The translations under genes were made by a program, and so were the position numbers. The notes below the pieces were generated by a model. The model saw only the letters and a list, made by a program, of their open reading frames with translations, had not been told where the DNA came from and ran no database searches. Positions 19,170-27,202 of a stretch of 34,979 bases of DNA are shown here, in pieces. The DNA is taken from the NCBI GenBank assembly GCA_021792405.1, contig JAJYUU010000045.1, positions 1 to 34,979 of the forward strand, given 5' to 3'. Numbering within the stretch: position 1 is the first letter of the stretch; the number at the start of each line of letters is the position of its first letter. Source of the stretch: Actinomycetes bacterium. GTDB taxonomy: Bacteria; Actinomycetota; Actinomycetes; Streptosporangiales; Streptosporangiaceae.

Positions 19170-19204
19170 GCCGCACAATTGCCTGCTGAGGCGCAACTGT
19201 GCGG
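19170..19204. repeat. Long inverted repeat upstream of phyH
   Basis: GCCGCACA and TGTGCGGC are perfect 8-bp arms, continued inward by ATTGCCT / AGGCGCAAC with a 2-nt bulge, around a GCTG loop. Position relative to phyH (66-100 bp upstream of its ATG) suits an operator. Confidence 0.5.
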
Positions 19205-19519
19205 CTGTGCTATGGCATGAAGCCGCATCACGACGGTAGCAGGCTGACTTCTGGCGTGTCCGCGGCGGCCTGCCAGCGAACCAGGCATAGCACCCTGCGG
19301 GGAATGGACCATGCGAAACACGGTGCTAAGGTGCACAATTTCATCCCGGCTGCGGCCCGCTAGCGCTCGGGAAAAGACCGAGCGACGCGTCCGGCGGACA
19401 GACCGGATTGTGGTCCATAAATCGCTCGCCGTGAGCTACCGGCGCCCTGCCCCGCGGTCGCCGGAATCGGCATTTCTGACAGTTAAGAAAAGCTGGCAGA
19501 TCGGCTACATAAATGTGTA

Positions 19520-19548
19520 TTGACGCTCACTGGACGCACCGTTACGTT
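19520..19548 (+). promoter_or_regulatory. Predicted promoter of the secreted multidomain protein
   Basis: TTGACG (19520-19525), 17-bp spacer, TACGTT (19543-19548). The transcript would start near 19555 and carry a leader of about 94 nt. An AT-rich tract just upstream could be an UP-like or activator site. Confidence 0.55.
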
Positions 19549-19648
19549 ACTCGCAGGTAGGGCACCCGGGCGGGCACGCGGGCCGGGCTGTGGTGCGCTG
19601 CCTGCGCCGAATCCGGCTGCGACGCTCGGTCCCAATGGAGGGAGCATC

Positions 19649-21640
19649 ATGGAAATCCGCACCCCGATCCGACGATGGGTCGCGCGCGGTAGCACGGCTG
19701 CGTTAGTGGCCGTCGCCGCGGCAACCGCCATGCAGGCGGCCGCCGTGCCTGCCCAGGCGGCAGCCGCCGCGCAGACCCAGACGGCGGCCGCCGCCTCTGC
19801 GGGCATGTCCTCAGCCAACCCCTACTCTCCCGCCTACCACCACGCCTACCGGCACGGCGTCATCCCGACGATCGGCCAGCTTAAGAAGATGCGTCGCTGG
19901 GCCAAGAGCCACCACGGGTCGCTGGCTGGCACGAGCCGCTCGGCATCGACGGTCCTGGCAACGTCGAGCAACAACCTGTCCTTCGGCGGCGGCATCAACG
20001 GCGTCGGGGTCACCACCGGCACGGAGAAGGTCTACCTGGTCTTCTATGGCTCACAATGGGGCACCCAGTCCACCAACTCCTCCGGCGACATCACCCTGTC
20101 GGGCGACCCGTCGGGCGAGGCGCCGTACTTGCAGCAGCTGTTCAAAGGGCTGGGCACCGGCGGCGAGACCTGGTCAGGCGTCATGACGCAGTACTGCCAG
20201 GGCGTCTCGACTGGCGCGCAAACCTGCCCGGCGAGCAACACCTACCACGTCGCCTACCCGACCGGCGGCGCCATCGCCGGCGTCTGGGTGGACGAGAGCA
20301 CCGCGTCGCCGCAGCAGGCCACCGGCAGCCAGCTAGCTCAGGAGGCGATCAACGCGGCGGGCCACTTCGGCAATACGACCGCTTCGTCCAACCGGGATGC
20401 CCAGTACGTGATCCTCTCCCCGACCGGCACCAACCCCGACGGGTTCAACACTTCCTCGGGCAACTTCTGCGCCTGGCACGACTACAACGCTGACCCCAGC
20501 CTGCCCGGCGGCCCGGTCAGCTCCCCTTACGGTGACATCGCCTTCACCAACATGCCTTACGTCACCGACGCGGGCACTTCCTGCGGTGAGGACTTCGTGA
20601 ACTCCAACGGCCTCCTGGACGGCGTGTCCATCGTCGAGGGTCACGAGTATGCCGAGACCATCACCGACCAGTTCCCGGCCGGCGGCTGGACCGACTCCAG
20701 CGGCTACGAGACCGGCGACAAGTGCGCCTGGATCTCACCGGGCACCACCGGCGGCGCCGCAGACCTGACGCTGACCACGGGCACCTTCGCCATGCAGAGC
20801 ACCTGGGCCAACGACGACAACAGCGGCAGCGGCGGCTGTGAGTTCTCGCACCCGATCGTCACCAACCCCAGCAGCGGCAACACCATCACAGTGACCAACC
20901 CCGGCAACCAGAGCGGCACCGCCGGGACCGCCACTAGCCTGCAGATTCAGGCCACCGACTCCAGCTCGTCCGCGACCCTCAGCTACGCGGCGAGCGGGCT
21001 GCCGGCCGGCCTGTCCATCAACTCCTCCACCGGCCTCATCTCCGGCACGCCGACCACGGCGGCCACCTACAGCGTGACCGTCACCGTGACCGACGGCACC
21101 GGCGCCTCCGGCTCGGCCAGCTTCACCTGGACCATCGCGTCCTCCGGTGGTGGCGGTGGCTGCACGGCGGCCCAGTTGCTCGGCAACCCGGGCTTCGAGA
21201 CCGGGTCGATCAGCCCGTGGACGTCTACCGCCGGCGTGCTCAACAACACCTCGACCGGCGAGCCGGCCCAGTCTGGCTCCTGGTTCGCCTGGCTGGACGG
21301 CTACGGCCAGCCACACACCGACACCCTCGCCCAGACGGTCACAATCCCGAGCAACTGCACCAGCGCGACGCTGTCGTTCTGGCTGTACGTGCAGACCGAC
21401 GACCCAAGCGGCGCCGTCTACGACACCTTCAAGGTTCAGGTCCTGAACTCCAGCGGCACGGTGCTCAAGACGCTGGCGACGTACTCGAACGAGAACGCCG
21501 GCAGCGGCTACGTGCAGCACTCGTTCTCGCTGAGCTCGTTCATAGGCCAGAAGATCACGATCAAGTTCACCGGAACGGAGACGCTCTACGGCTACTACAC
21601 CAGTTTCCTGGAGGACACCAACGCGCTGAACGTCTCCTGA
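19649..21640 (+). CDS. Secreted HEYAE-motif protein with Ig-like and jelly-roll-like domains
   Basis: A 663-aa exported protein. The signal peptide (basic MEIRTPIRRWVARGS, hydrophobic core, cleavage after PAQA, about residue 36) is followed by a 370-aa domain with SIVEGHEYAETITDQFP (His332, Glu333, Glu336) and GWTDSSGYETGDKCAWI. This pattern, HE-x-x-E then GWxD..G.E.xDxC, recurs in secreted zinc-metalloprotease-like proteins, but the third ligand is not certain and activity is inferred. Several Cys residues suggest disulfides. Residues about 410-497 form a putative Ig domain of the He_PIG type (LSYAASGLPAGLSINSSTGL). After a Gly5 linker, a C-terminal module opens LLGNPGFETGSISPWTS, as in beta-sandwich carbohydrate-binding-like domains. 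GGAGGGAG fixes ATG 19649. It is monocistronic, with its own promoter and terminator hairpin. Confidence 0.85.
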   Translation: MEIRTPIRRWVARGSTAALVAVAAATAMQAAAVPAQAAAAAQTQTAAAASAGMSSANPYSPAYHHAYRHGVIPTIGQLKKMRRWAKSHHGSLAGTSRSASTVLATSSNNLSFGGGINGVGVTTGTEKVYLVFYGSQWGTQSTNSSGDITLSGDPSGEAPYLQQLFKGLGTGGETWSGVMTQYCQGVSTGAQTCPASNTYHVAYPTGGAIAGVWVDESTASPQQATGSQLAQEAINAAGHFGNTTASSNRDAQYVILSPTGTNPDGFNTSSGNFCAWHDYNADPSLPGGPVSSPYGDIAFTNMPYVTDAGTSCGEDFVNSNGLLDGVSIVEGHEYAETITDQFPAGGWTDSSGYETGDKCAWISPGTTGGAADLTLTTGTFAMQSTWANDDNSGSGGCEFSHPIVTNPSSGNTITVTNPGNQSGTAGTATSLQIQATDSSSSATLSYAASGLPAGLSINSSTGLISGTPTTAATYSVTVTVTDGTGASGSASFTWTIASSGGGGGCTAAQLLGNPGFETGSISPWTSTAGVLNNTSTGEPAQSGSWFAWLDGYGQPHTDTLAQTVTIPSNCTSATLSFWLYVQTDDPSGAVYDTFKVQVLNSSGTVLKTLATYSNENAGSGYVQHSFSLSSFIGQKITIKFTGTETLYGYYTSFLEDTNALNVS

Positions 21641-21663
21641 CGGCAGGCGCCCGATAGGCAGGA

Positions 21664-21695
21664 GCGGGGTGGCCGGGTTGACCCGGCCACCCCGC
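21664..21695 (+). terminator. Strong GC-rich terminator hairpin
   Basis: A perfect inverted repeat of 15 bp: GCGGGGTGGCCGGGT at 21664-21678, TG, then its complement at 21681-21695. It lies 24 nt after the stop of the secreted-protein gene. No U-run follows, as is common for actinobacterial hairpin terminators. It could also stop transcripts from the convergent operon ending at 21782. Confidence 0.85.
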
Positions 21696-21781
21696 CCTGA
21701 TATAGGTGCGCAGCGGATCTAATTGACATTCTCGATAATGGATAATCTTGTCGTTCGCCTATTAGCCGCCATACCTTCAAG

Positions 21782-22456
21782 TTAAGCCATGAGAAACGGC
21801 GCGACGTGTGCTGCTCCTGAGCTACGAGATAACAGGGGAGTCCATGGTGCTCGGCACCGTTGCTCGGCGGATAGCGCTGCTATCACGTGGTAAGGCAGAT
21901 ACCTTGGGTGCACGAGCAGTGCCCTGGCAAGCCCGCGAATCTCCAGTCGCCGCGGCAGCAGTTGCTCCTCGCATCGCCGCCACGCTGTCACTTCGTCCGA
22001 GCCGTAGGACGCCGCGATGGCCCGGCGGAACCTGCGCGCATCCCCGCCGTCCCGCCGCCAGGTGCGCAACCACTCTCGCAACGCGTCGTCGCTGTCCAGC
22101 ATTGTCCAGTCCATCAGTCGCTCAGCGATCTGGCCAGCTGCGTCGATCACGAACGCGTGCTCACCGGCGCCGGTGACGCTATGTACCCGGCCCTCGCTGC
22201 GGTGCCCGTGATGGATGCTCGCCGAGCTGAACCGCGCACCGACCGCTAGTGCCGCGATCGCATGCCCGGCCTCGTGCCATGCGGTCCGCACCGCCGCCTT
22301 CCTTGCCGGTGCCAGGCTGGCGTAACAGCCGCAGTCGTAACGCTGCTTCACCCAGCGGGAGTGGACGATCGACTCATCGTCGTAGCTGCCCGAACGCAGC
22401 AGCTCCGCCCGGATCTCGGTGACCGCCTGGCGATCGGCGGGCTTCAGCGCGGTCAT
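21782..22456 (-). CDS. HEAGH-motif metalloprotease-like protein (M41-like)
   Basis: A 224-aa protein with AVRTAWHEAGHAIAALAVG: His61, Glu62 and His65 form the zinc motif HEAGH used by FtsH-type (M41) peptidases. The later DAAGQIAERLMDWTMLDSDD matches the FtsH segment after the metal site (LAGRAAEEL ... ND), with Asp121-124 as third-ligand candidates. There is no AAA+ domain and no TM helix, so this is a stand-alone peptidase-like fold whose substrates are unknown. A Cys pair (DCGC, 41-44) precedes the motif. The ATG lacks a ribosome site and is 22 nt after the aminotransferase stop, so translation probably depends on reinitiation from that gene. It is the last gene of the operon. Confidence 0.8.
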   Translation of the reverse strand: MTALKPADRQAVTEIRAELLRSGSYDDESIVHSRWVKQRYDCGCYASLAPARKAAVRTAWHEAGHAIAALAVGARFSSASIHHGHRSEGRVHSVTGAGEHAFVIDAAGQIAERLMDWTMLDSDDALREWLRTWRRDGGDARRFRRAIAASYGSDEVTAWRRCEEQLLPRRLEIRGLARALLVHPRYLPYHVIAALSAEQRCRAPWTPLLSRSSGAAHVAPFLMA

Positions 22457-22460
22457 GGGA

Positions 22461-22495
22461 CTAGCTGAGCGCCGGGAACTAGCTGAGTGCCGGGG
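22461..22495. repeat. Tandem duplication over the aminotransferase stop codon
   Basis: CTAGCTGAGCGCCGGGA (22461-22477) and CTAGCTGAGTGCCGGGG (22479-22495), separated by one base. The second copy contains the last codons and TAG stop of the aminotransferase; the first lies in the 22-nt gap before the next ATG. It looks like a recent slippage duplication that lengthened the gap between two coupled genes. Confidence 0.85.
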
Positions 22496-23696
22496 TCGCC
22501 GGCCTGCGGTCGGGGCGCTTGACCAGGGTCGCGAGCGCCTCGGTGAACCGGTCTACCTCGTCCAGCGTGTTGTAATGCGCGAGCCCGATGCGCAGCGCCT
22601 CGCCCCAGCCGATCCGCTCGTGCAGGCCGAGGGCGTAGTAGCTGCCGTGGCTCCAGACCCCGAAGCCCAGCTCGGCAAGATCGATACTGAGCTGGGCTGA
22701 CGGAATACCGTCGAAGTTCACCAGGAACGTCGGCACCCGGTCGGCCATGGAAGGCAGCCCGTAGAGGTTAGCGCCCGGCGGAAGGCCCGCCAGCAGTCGC
22801 TCGCCAAGCTGACGCTCCCACGCTACGATCGCGGGCATCCCGCCCAGGCTGTCGTGGTACTCCAGGGCCGCGAGCAGGCCGCCGAGCAATTCGTAGGGCA
22901 GGGTGCCGGTCTCGAAGCCGTGCCCGGCCGGCTCGCGCGGCACCGGCCGGGCCTTGTAGGGCTGCCACGACTCCAGCAGTTCGCGTCGGCCGAACGCGAT
23001 GCCGAGATGGGGTCCGCAGAACTTATACGCCGAGCACAGCAGCACGTCAGCACCGACCGCGCGCACGTCGATCGGCTGGTGCGGAGCGTACTGGACGGCG
23101 TCGACCCAGGCCAGCGCGCCCGCCCGATGGGCCAGGTCGCAGACGGCCCGGGCGTCCACGATGGTGCCGGTCGCGTTGGCGGCCCACGGGAACGCCACGA
23201 CCTTCGTCCGGGGGCCCAGCTGCCGCTCCAGGTCGGCCAGGTCCAGCGTGGTGTCGGCGTGCACGTCTGCGTGCCGGACACGCAGCCCGAGATCCTGGGC
23301 GAGGTCAAGCCACGGCGCGACGTTGCCGTCGTGATCCAGCCGGGTCACCACGATCTCATCGCCGGGCCGCAGCTGGCGGCCCAGCGTGCGGGACAGCATG
23401 AAGTTGAGCGCGGTGCTGCTCGCGCCGAAGATCACCTCGTCCGGCGAGCAGCCCAGGAACCGCGCGGTTGCCGCGCGGGCCTGGTCCACGAGCTCGTCGA
23501 GCCGCCGGCTGGTCGCGTACGGCGCGCCGGTGTTCCCGCTCGACTCCCGGTAGACCCGGGCGACCGCATCTCCTACCTCATCCGGCACCTGGGTGCCGCC
23601 GGGGGCATCCAGGAACACGAAACTGCCGTTCAGGCCCGAGAAACGGGCACGCGCCCGGCCGAAGACTTCGCCGGGCTCAGCCGAGTGTCCGGTCAC
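22479..23696 (-). CDS. Class V aminotransferase (cysteine desulfurase-like, VC1184 type)
   Basis: A 405-aa PLP enzyme of the class V aminotransferase / cysteine desulfurase-like group. It shows FGASSTALNFMLSRTLGRQL, VTRLDHDGNVAPWLDLA, VAFPWAANATGTIVD, LAWVDAVQYAPHQPIDV (Asp199 for the pyridine nitrogen) and LLCSAYKFCGPHLGIAFGR, with Lys225 as the Schiff-base lysine. The SAYKFxGPHxG form is that of the VC1184 subfamily, whose in vivo reaction is not firmly known; true SufS activity is not implied, and no suf genes are nearby. GTG 23696 overlaps the pepC stop (GTGA at 23693-23696), fixing the start, and the long upstream open frame is pepC's shadow. It is the middle gene of the operon. Confidence 0.88.
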   Translation of the reverse strand: MTGHSAEPGEVFGRARARFSGLNGSFVFLDAPGGTQVPDEVGDAVARVYRESSGNTGAPYATSRRLDELVDQARAATARFLGCSPDEVIFGASSTALNFMLSRTLGRQLRPGDEIVVTRLDHDGNVAPWLDLAQDLGLRVRHADVHADTTLDLADLERQLGPRTKVVAFPWAANATGTIVDARAVCDLAHRAGALAWVDAVQYAPHQPIDVRAVGADVLLCSAYKFCGPHLGIAFGRRELLESWQPYKARPVPREPAGHGFETGTLPYELLGGLLAALEYHDSLGGMPAIVAWERQLGERLLAGLPPGANLYGLPSMADRVPTFLVNFDGIPSAQLSIDLAELGFGVWSHGSYYALGLHERIGWGEALRIGLAHYNTLDEVDRFTEALATLVKRPDRRPATPALS

Positions 23697-25018
23697 GCGA
23701 GGGCGCCCATAGGGTCCCAGGCGGGCAGCACGATCGGCTCGGCGTCGAGCGCCTGCTGTAGTTCCGCGGGCAGTGCGCTGCGCCGGGCTGCGATCTCGAA
23801 CACGTACTCGCCGAACCACGAGTCGTTCATGGTGTAGAAGCCGTCCTTGCCGCGGTCGGTGCCCCAGCTGTTCTCCACCCGCCAGCGCCGGATGGTGCCG
23901 TCCAGCACGTCGACTCCGGTGAACAGCATCGCGTGGGTCATCTGCGTCTCGTGGTAGGCCAGCCGGTCCGCCTTGTCCAGGTCGAATGCGGCATCGTAGA
24001 CCGAGGGGAAGTCATACAGGCTGGCGTCCCAGACCCCGTAGTCGTTGCTCATCATCTTGCCGACGTCGCAGCCGAACCAGACCGGCTCGCCGCCCTGCAG
24101 GGTCTTCGCGGCGATGTCCTTGATCACTGACATGTCGACGTTCAGGTAAGTCACCGGAGGTCCGCCGACGACGTTGCCCAGGTACTCGACGGTGAAGGTC
24201 GCACCGACCGGGCTCGTCGGCCGCGGGTCGTGCACCAGGCATACGTAATCGTCAAGCGGCAAGTCGACGTACTTGGCGGCGAACTCCTTCGGCGTGAGCA
24301 CGCCGTCGCGGTGGAACTTCTTGTCCTTGTCGGTCCACTGCCAGTCGAAACGCTCCGGCGGGGTACCCAGGTGGATGCACAGCACGCGGTAGATCGTCTG
24401 CAGGATCTCGGCCTTGACTGACCTGGCAGCCGCGACGCTCTCGGCTGCGGCCGCCCGGACGGTGCGCGTTCCCTGATGAAGCTGGTATCGAAGGATCGAG
24501 TTCAGCCTGGCGGTGTTGGCCGAGCTCTGCGTCTCCGGCATATAGCCCTTCGGCACCAGGCCGTGCTTGGCGACCAGGGCGGCGAACATGTTCCACTGCC
24601 CGCCATCGCCCGCGACCGACTCGAGCAGGAAGGCTACGGTCCTGTCGTCCAGGTCGCGGTCGGCGGTCTCGATGATGGCCTCGAGGAAGTAGTTGGCCCG
24701 CTCGATCTTGTCCCAGAACATCGCGTAGTTCTGGGAGAACTCGAAGTCCTTCAGCCCGGTCGTGCGCATCACCCCGACGCGGAGCAGGTTCAGGCCGGCG
24801 AACAGCCAGCAGCGGCCGCTGCGCTCCTGATTGGTGACCTTCCAGTCGTCCAGGTGCGTGGACAGGCTGTGGTCGACGTTGTTGATGATCTCGCGATTGA
24901 TGGCGACGTCGTCGATCGTGACTCTGGTCACGGCATTCTGCGCGAGGCGGTAGGCCGGGTTAGCCGAGAAGTCCTTGCGCAGCAGTTCAAGATCAGCAGC
25001 AGCCAGCGTGCCATCCAT
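23693..25018 (-). CDS. pepC: Aminopeptidase C / bleomycin hydrolase (C1B peptidase)
   Basis: A 441-aa cytosolic papain-fold aminopeptidase that removes N-terminal residues from peptides; relatives form hexameric barrels and also inactivate bleomycin. The catalytic Cys70 is in NQERSGRCWLFAGLNLL, with Gln64 for the oxyanion hole; His362 is in MTHAMLFTGVD and Asn383 in WRVENSWGTDRGKDGFY. Length and spacing match PepC and BLMH (about 440-455 aa). EFSQNYAMFWDKIERANYFL is another family hallmark. The ATG is preceded by GGAAGGA. It heads a tight operon with the class V aminotransferase and the HEAGH protein. Confidence 0.93.
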   Translation of the reverse strand: MDGTLAAADLELLRKDFSANPAYRLAQNAVTRVTIDDVAINREIINNVDHSLSTHLDDWKVTNQERSGRCWLFAGLNLLRVGVMRTTGLKDFEFSQNYAMFWDKIERANYFLEAIIETADRDLDDRTVAFLLESVAGDGGQWNMFAALVAKHGLVPKGYMPETQSSANTARLNSILRYQLHQGTRTVRAAAAESVAAARSVKAEILQTIYRVLCIHLGTPPERFDWQWTDKDKKFHRDGVLTPKEFAAKYVDLPLDDYVCLVHDPRPTSPVGATFTVEYLGNVVGGPPVTYLNVDMSVIKDIAAKTLQGGEPVWFGCDVGKMMSNDYGVWDASLYDFPSVYDAAFDLDKADRLAYHETQMTHAMLFTGVDVLDGTIRRWRVENSWGTDRGKDGFYTMNDSWFGEYVFEIAARRSALPAELQQALDAEPIVLPAWDPMGALA

Positions 25019-25183
25019 CCCGGCATCATCCTTCCGTCGCGTCAGCTCTGCATGCCAAGTTACCAGTGCTTTGGCCCGTCGCCCGGGCGCAATATCCGGG
25101 CCCTGGGGTATAGTCCGGCTCGTACCGCACCGGTAGCGGGTCCGTCACTCGAGGTTCCTGATTGTGTCGAGGAGGGCCTGCTC

Positions 25184-26112
25184 ATGTCGCCGATCGAGGT
25201 ACGCCTGTTCCGCCGCAGTGACCGGGACCAGCTTACCGGGCTGGTCAGCGCGCACGCGGCGGCCGTGGTACCCGGGCTCGCGGTCTCGGTCGCAACCATG
25301 CTCAGCCACCTGGAGCGGCAGCCAGGGGAGTCCATCGTCGATCCATGGGTCAGCGAGCGGGTGACCCTGGCGCGCAGCAGCACGAGCGGGTTGCCGCCGC
25401 CGCGCACCTGCTGCGCTACGCCGCGCACGAGCGGGTGAGCCCGTCGTACCGGAGTGCGGGGGAGATCAGCTGGCTGGTGTTCTGGCCCGAGGGACCGCGG
25501 ATCGGCTCGCCCTGCTGGACCGACGCGACGCCGGCCGCCGGGCAACTGATCGCCGCCTGCGTCCGGCGGCTTGAGGACTGGGGAGCCGTCCGTCAGTACG
25601 CCGGCGGCGACCTGCCCGTTCCCGGCGTCTACGGGGTGCCGGAGCAGTGGCCGCACGTGCGCGCGCTGTATGAGCGGGCCGGGTTCACCCACGACGGGCA
25701 CACCGAGCTGGTGTATGCGGCTGATGTCGGGGACTTGCGCCGCGCGGCCGATCCGCCGCTTCCCGGCCTGACCGTCCGGCGGTCCGTCGGGCTCAACGGC
25801 ACGCGCTTGTCGGCACTCCTCGGCGGTGAGGTGGTCGGTTACGTCGAGGTCGAGATCTTCGACGACGGCGAGCGGCTGCTCGCTTACACCTACCTCGAGG
25901 GCCGCGACGAGACCGGCCAGGACCATGACGAGGAACGGGCGTTCTTGCAGGCGTCGCCGTTCACCGAGCTGACCAGGACCGCCGACCCCGGGCGACGACC
26001 GGTGAGGTGCCAGCCGTGGGCTCGTTGTGCCTGGTGGTGCCGTCTGCAGAGGGAATGCGCCGACCTCATCAGGCTGCGGGAAACAGGTAGGCAGGTCTGC
26101 GGAAACAGGTAG
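25184..26112 (+). pseudogene. GNAT acetyltransferase gene, frameshifted and internally deleted
   Basis: The first frame starts at ATG 25184 (GGAGGG 7 nt upstream) with MSPIEVRLFRRSDRDQLTGL and runs well to WVSERVTLA, then degenerates and stops at 25436-25438. The sensible continuation, AQQHERVAAAAHLLRY, is in the -1 frame. One lost G in GCGGCG near 25370-25376 would explain this. The second frame continues to 26112 through YERAGFTHDGHTELVYA and VVGYVEVEIFDDGERL. It then jumps to LLAYTYLEGRDETGQDHDEE, which looks like the end of a second GNAT domain. The acetyl-CoA loop (R/Q-x-x-G-x-G/A) expected in between is absent, suggesting an in-frame deletion. The final 20 residues run into tandem repeats. 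A sequencing error could explain the frameshift but not the missing core. Confidence 0.75.
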
Positions 26113-26160
26113 GCAGGTCTGCGGAAACAGGCAGGCAAGTCGCGGCGAACAGGCAGGCCT
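26079..26160 (+). repeat. 22-bp tandem repeat, four copies (two perfect)
   Basis: Copies at 26079-26100 and 26101-26122 are identical and begin GGAAACAGGTAGGCAGG; 26123-26143 and 26144-26160 are degenerate. The array spans the end of the broken GNAT reading frame and the gap before the convergent polymerase gene. There are no spacers of varying sequence, so it is not a CRISPR. Confidence 0.9.
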
Positions 26161-26215
26161 TAGCCCAGGCGATCCGGCCCGCGGCGGTCGGCGGCAGGCC
26201 GCATGCGCCGAAGGG

Positions 26216-27202
26216 TCAGTCGGTCTTGCGGGCGCGGCTGGGCGCGACCCGCGGCGGTTCGCCGGGCTGCTTGGGGTAGACCGGCGGCCAGGGCGCGTCC
26301 ATCAGGCCGGCCGCCACGTCCCGCTCGTGCATGGCCAGGAACGGTTCGAGCGACTGCGGCGCCGCACTCATCGGCAGCCAGGGGTCGCCGATCTGGTCCA
26401 GCCGGGACGGCAGTGAGGCGATCGTGAACTGGTCTGGATGGATCTCGTCGAGCTCGTCCCAGTGAACCGGCGTCGACACCTGCCCGCCCGGCCGGGCTCG
26501 CACCGACCAGGCGCCGAACACCGTCTTATGCGGCGCGTTCTGGTTGAAGTCGACGAAGACCCGCTGGCCGCGCTCTTCCTTCCACCACGCCGCGGTGATC
26601 AGGTCCGGCCGTCGCCGCTCCAGTTCGCGGGCGATCGCCACGGCCGCACTGCGCACCTGATAGGAGTCCCAGTGCGCGGCCAGCCGGACGTACACGTGCA
26701 GCCCGCGGTTGCCGGTCGTCTTCGGGTAACCGGTCACTCCGGTGTCGGCCAGCAGTACCCGCAACTCGCGAGCCGCTTGCCTGATATGGCTGAAGTCGAC
26801 ACCCGGTGTCGGGTCCAGGTCGATCCGCAGCTCATCGGCGTGCTGCGGATCGTCGGCTCGGTAGGGCCAGACGTGAAAGCCCAGGCAGCCAAGGTTGACC
26901 GCCCACAGCACATGATCGATGTCGGCGGCGACCAGGGCCTCGGAGGTAGTCCCGTTCGGCGTCGCCACGGTCGTGGTCTGCAGCCAGGACGGCTTGTTCT
27001 TCGGCACCCGCTTCTGGAAGAACGACGGTCCGCCCGCTCCCTCCGGAAACCGCTGCAACAGCACCGGCCGGCCGCCCATGACGCGCAGCAACGGCTCAGC
27101 GACCCGCAGATAGTGCTCGGCGAGGTCGGCCTTGGTCTCGCCCCGCTCGGCGAAGTAGACCTTCTCGCCCGAGGTGATCAGGTCCCGCCCGCGGCCCGTC
27201 AC
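26216..27202 (-). CDS. LigD-type DNA repair polymerase domain protein
   Basis: A 328-aa stand-alone polymerase of the archaeo-eukaryotic primase superfamily, like the Pol domain of LigD that fills and extends ends in non-homologous end joining, often with ribonucleotides. Catalytic carboxylates are Asp128 and Asp130 (ELRIDLDPTPGVDF) and Asp218 (RVFVDFNQNAPHKT), spaced as in M. tuberculosis LigD (137, 139, 227). His169 lies in TTGNRGLHVYV. FQKRVPKNKPSWLQT and AVNLGCLGFHVWPYR are further hallmarks. There is no ligase or LigD phosphoesterase domain, and no ku gene in the window. GTG 27202 overlaps the preceding stop (GTGA at 27199-27202), so it is translationally coupled to the 2H-phosphoesterase-like gene. 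Confidence 0.92.
   Translation of the reverse strand: MTGRGRDLITSGEKVYFAERGETKADLAEHYLRVAEPLLRVMGGRPVLLQRFPEGAGGPSFFQKRVPKNKPSWLQTTTVATPNGTTSEALVAADIDHVLWAVNLGCLGFHVWPYRADDPQHADELRIDLDPTPGVDFSHIRQAARELRVLLADTGVTGYPKTTGNRGLHVYVRLAAHWDSYQVRSAAVAIARELERRRPDLITAAWWKEERGQRVFVDFNQNAPHKTVFGAWSVRARPGGQVSTPVHWDELDEIHPDQFTIASLPSRLDQIGDPWLPMSAAPQSLEPFLAMHERDVAAGLMDAPWPPVYPKQPGEPPRVAPSRARKTD

Larger units (their letters stand above)
19105..19648. other. 544-bp divergent intergenic region
   Basis: Lies between phyH (-) and the secreted-protein gene (+). It contains a hairpin at 19170-19204, AT-richer patches (19411-19420 and 19480-19522), the predicted promoter at 19520-19548 and a 94-nt leader with GGAGGGAG at 19637-19644. 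A 70-codon open frame at 19311-19523 has Arg-rich, family-free content and no ribosome site; I do not count it as a gene. I see no riboswitch I can name. Confidence 0.6.

Noticed and set aside
19311-19523. 70-codon open frame in the intergenic region
   Set aside because: No ribosome site, basic and unlike any known protein, and it runs through the predicted promoter of the next gene.
19555-19648. Possible riboswitch (such as ydaO) in the leader of the secreted protein
   Set aside because: The leader is only about 94 nt and I could not fit the conserved core; GC-richness alone explains the potential stems.
22479-23696. SufS iron-sulfur cysteine desulfurase
   Set aside because: The SAYKFCGPH segment points to the VC1184 subfamily and no suf genes are near.
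26079-26160. CRISPR-like array
   Set aside because: The 22-bp units are directly adjacent with no spacers and there are no cas genes.
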